A stretch of 49,937 nucleotides of DNA from Schlegelella_A sp035995885 (GTDB taxonomy: Bacteria; Pseudomonadota; Gammaproteobacteria; Burkholderiales; Burkholderiaceae_C), in the NCBI GenBank assembly GCA_035995885.1, contig DASYKC010000028.1, forward strand, positions 1 through 49,937, read 5' to 3'. The position numbers and the translations under genes were made by a program. A model generated the notes under the pieces. That model saw only the letters and a program-made list of their open reading frames with translations. It searched no databases and was not told where the DNA came from. Shown one piece after another: positions 49,817-49,937 of this stretch. Within the stretch, counting starts at the first letter, position 1, and every line of letters begins with the position of its first letter.

Positions 49817-49937
49817 GTCCTTCTAAACCTGCCCGTGTCCGAAATCGCAGCCAGAAGGCACTCTTGTTTGCGCGTGGGCCGCCTAGATCGCGCGGCCTCA
49901 GCACTCCATTTGCCCTCGAAAGCACGGGACCTTGTTT

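Overview
The window is about 70% G+C, densely packed and mostly syntenic with Burkholderiales (Betaproteobacteria). Indicators are aceE beside a PAS-kinase/FixJ-type regulator pair, a PhaP phasin with a PhaR-like operator, a sulfite reductase/DUF934/uroporphyrinogen methyltransferase operon, an FdxA ferredoxin beside a TrxR-like ferredoxin reductase, and a GC-rich intergenic repeat of a type I recall from Comamonadaceae-like genomes. A Rubrivivax/Leptothrix/Rhizobacter-like soil or freshwater bacterium fits; the species cannot be named. No transposase, integrase, phage gene or CRISPR array is visible.

Layout. 1-7.3 kb: aceE (cut by the left edge), a membrane PAS histidine kinase, its FixJ-like regulator, folD, and an exported DUF4124-glutaredoxin protein. 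7.3-11.7 kb: an MFS transporter, rmuC and a fused osmoprotectant binding-protein/permease on the minus strand. 11.7-16.4 kb: a receiver-only regulator, a NarL/UvrY-type regulator, a CHASE3 sensor kinase, and a yqjD-yqjE-like membrane stress operon. 16.4-25.1 kb: a 2879-residue cyclic beta-1,2-glucan synthase. 25.2-26.3 kb: DUF1328 (ytjA-like), ferritin-like and BON (osmY-like) genes. 26.3-30.5 kb: a pqi operon with pqiA split in two, and two small genes. 30.7-31.8 kb: a transglutaminase-like protein and a small hydrophilic protein. 31.8-37.4 kb: a minus-strand run of a deacetylase, thioesterase, nitroreductase, 2-hydroxyacid dehydrogenase and AsmA-like protein. 37.4-40.5 kb: phaP and chrBA. 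40.6-47.3 kb: a patatin lipoprotein, the sulfite reductase operon, fdxA, a ferredoxin reductase and an alpha/beta-fold protein. 47.3-49.8 kb: a TPP riboswitch controlling a TonB-dependent receptor, then tRNA-Asn.

The most interesting part is the 10-32 kb stretch, which reads as an envelope/osmotic stress locus built around a two-component system. Five of its transcription units (11.5, 14.3, 16.1, 25.1 and 30.6 kb) share an upstream arrangement that no annotated feature explains: TCCTAC, 17-18 bases, a C(C/G)GA(C/T)-like box (CGGTC at the weakest site), then a -10-like hexamer starting 49-51 bases after the first T of TCCTAC. This looks like a regulon of an activator, plausibly the NarL/UvrY-type regulator encoded inside the locus. 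A second strong observation is the TPP riboswitch in front of a TonB-dependent receptor, which points to outer-membrane uptake of thiamin or a precursor.

No gap between genes exceeds about 300 bases. Long ORFs antisense to real genes are GC-skew artefacts and are not annotated.
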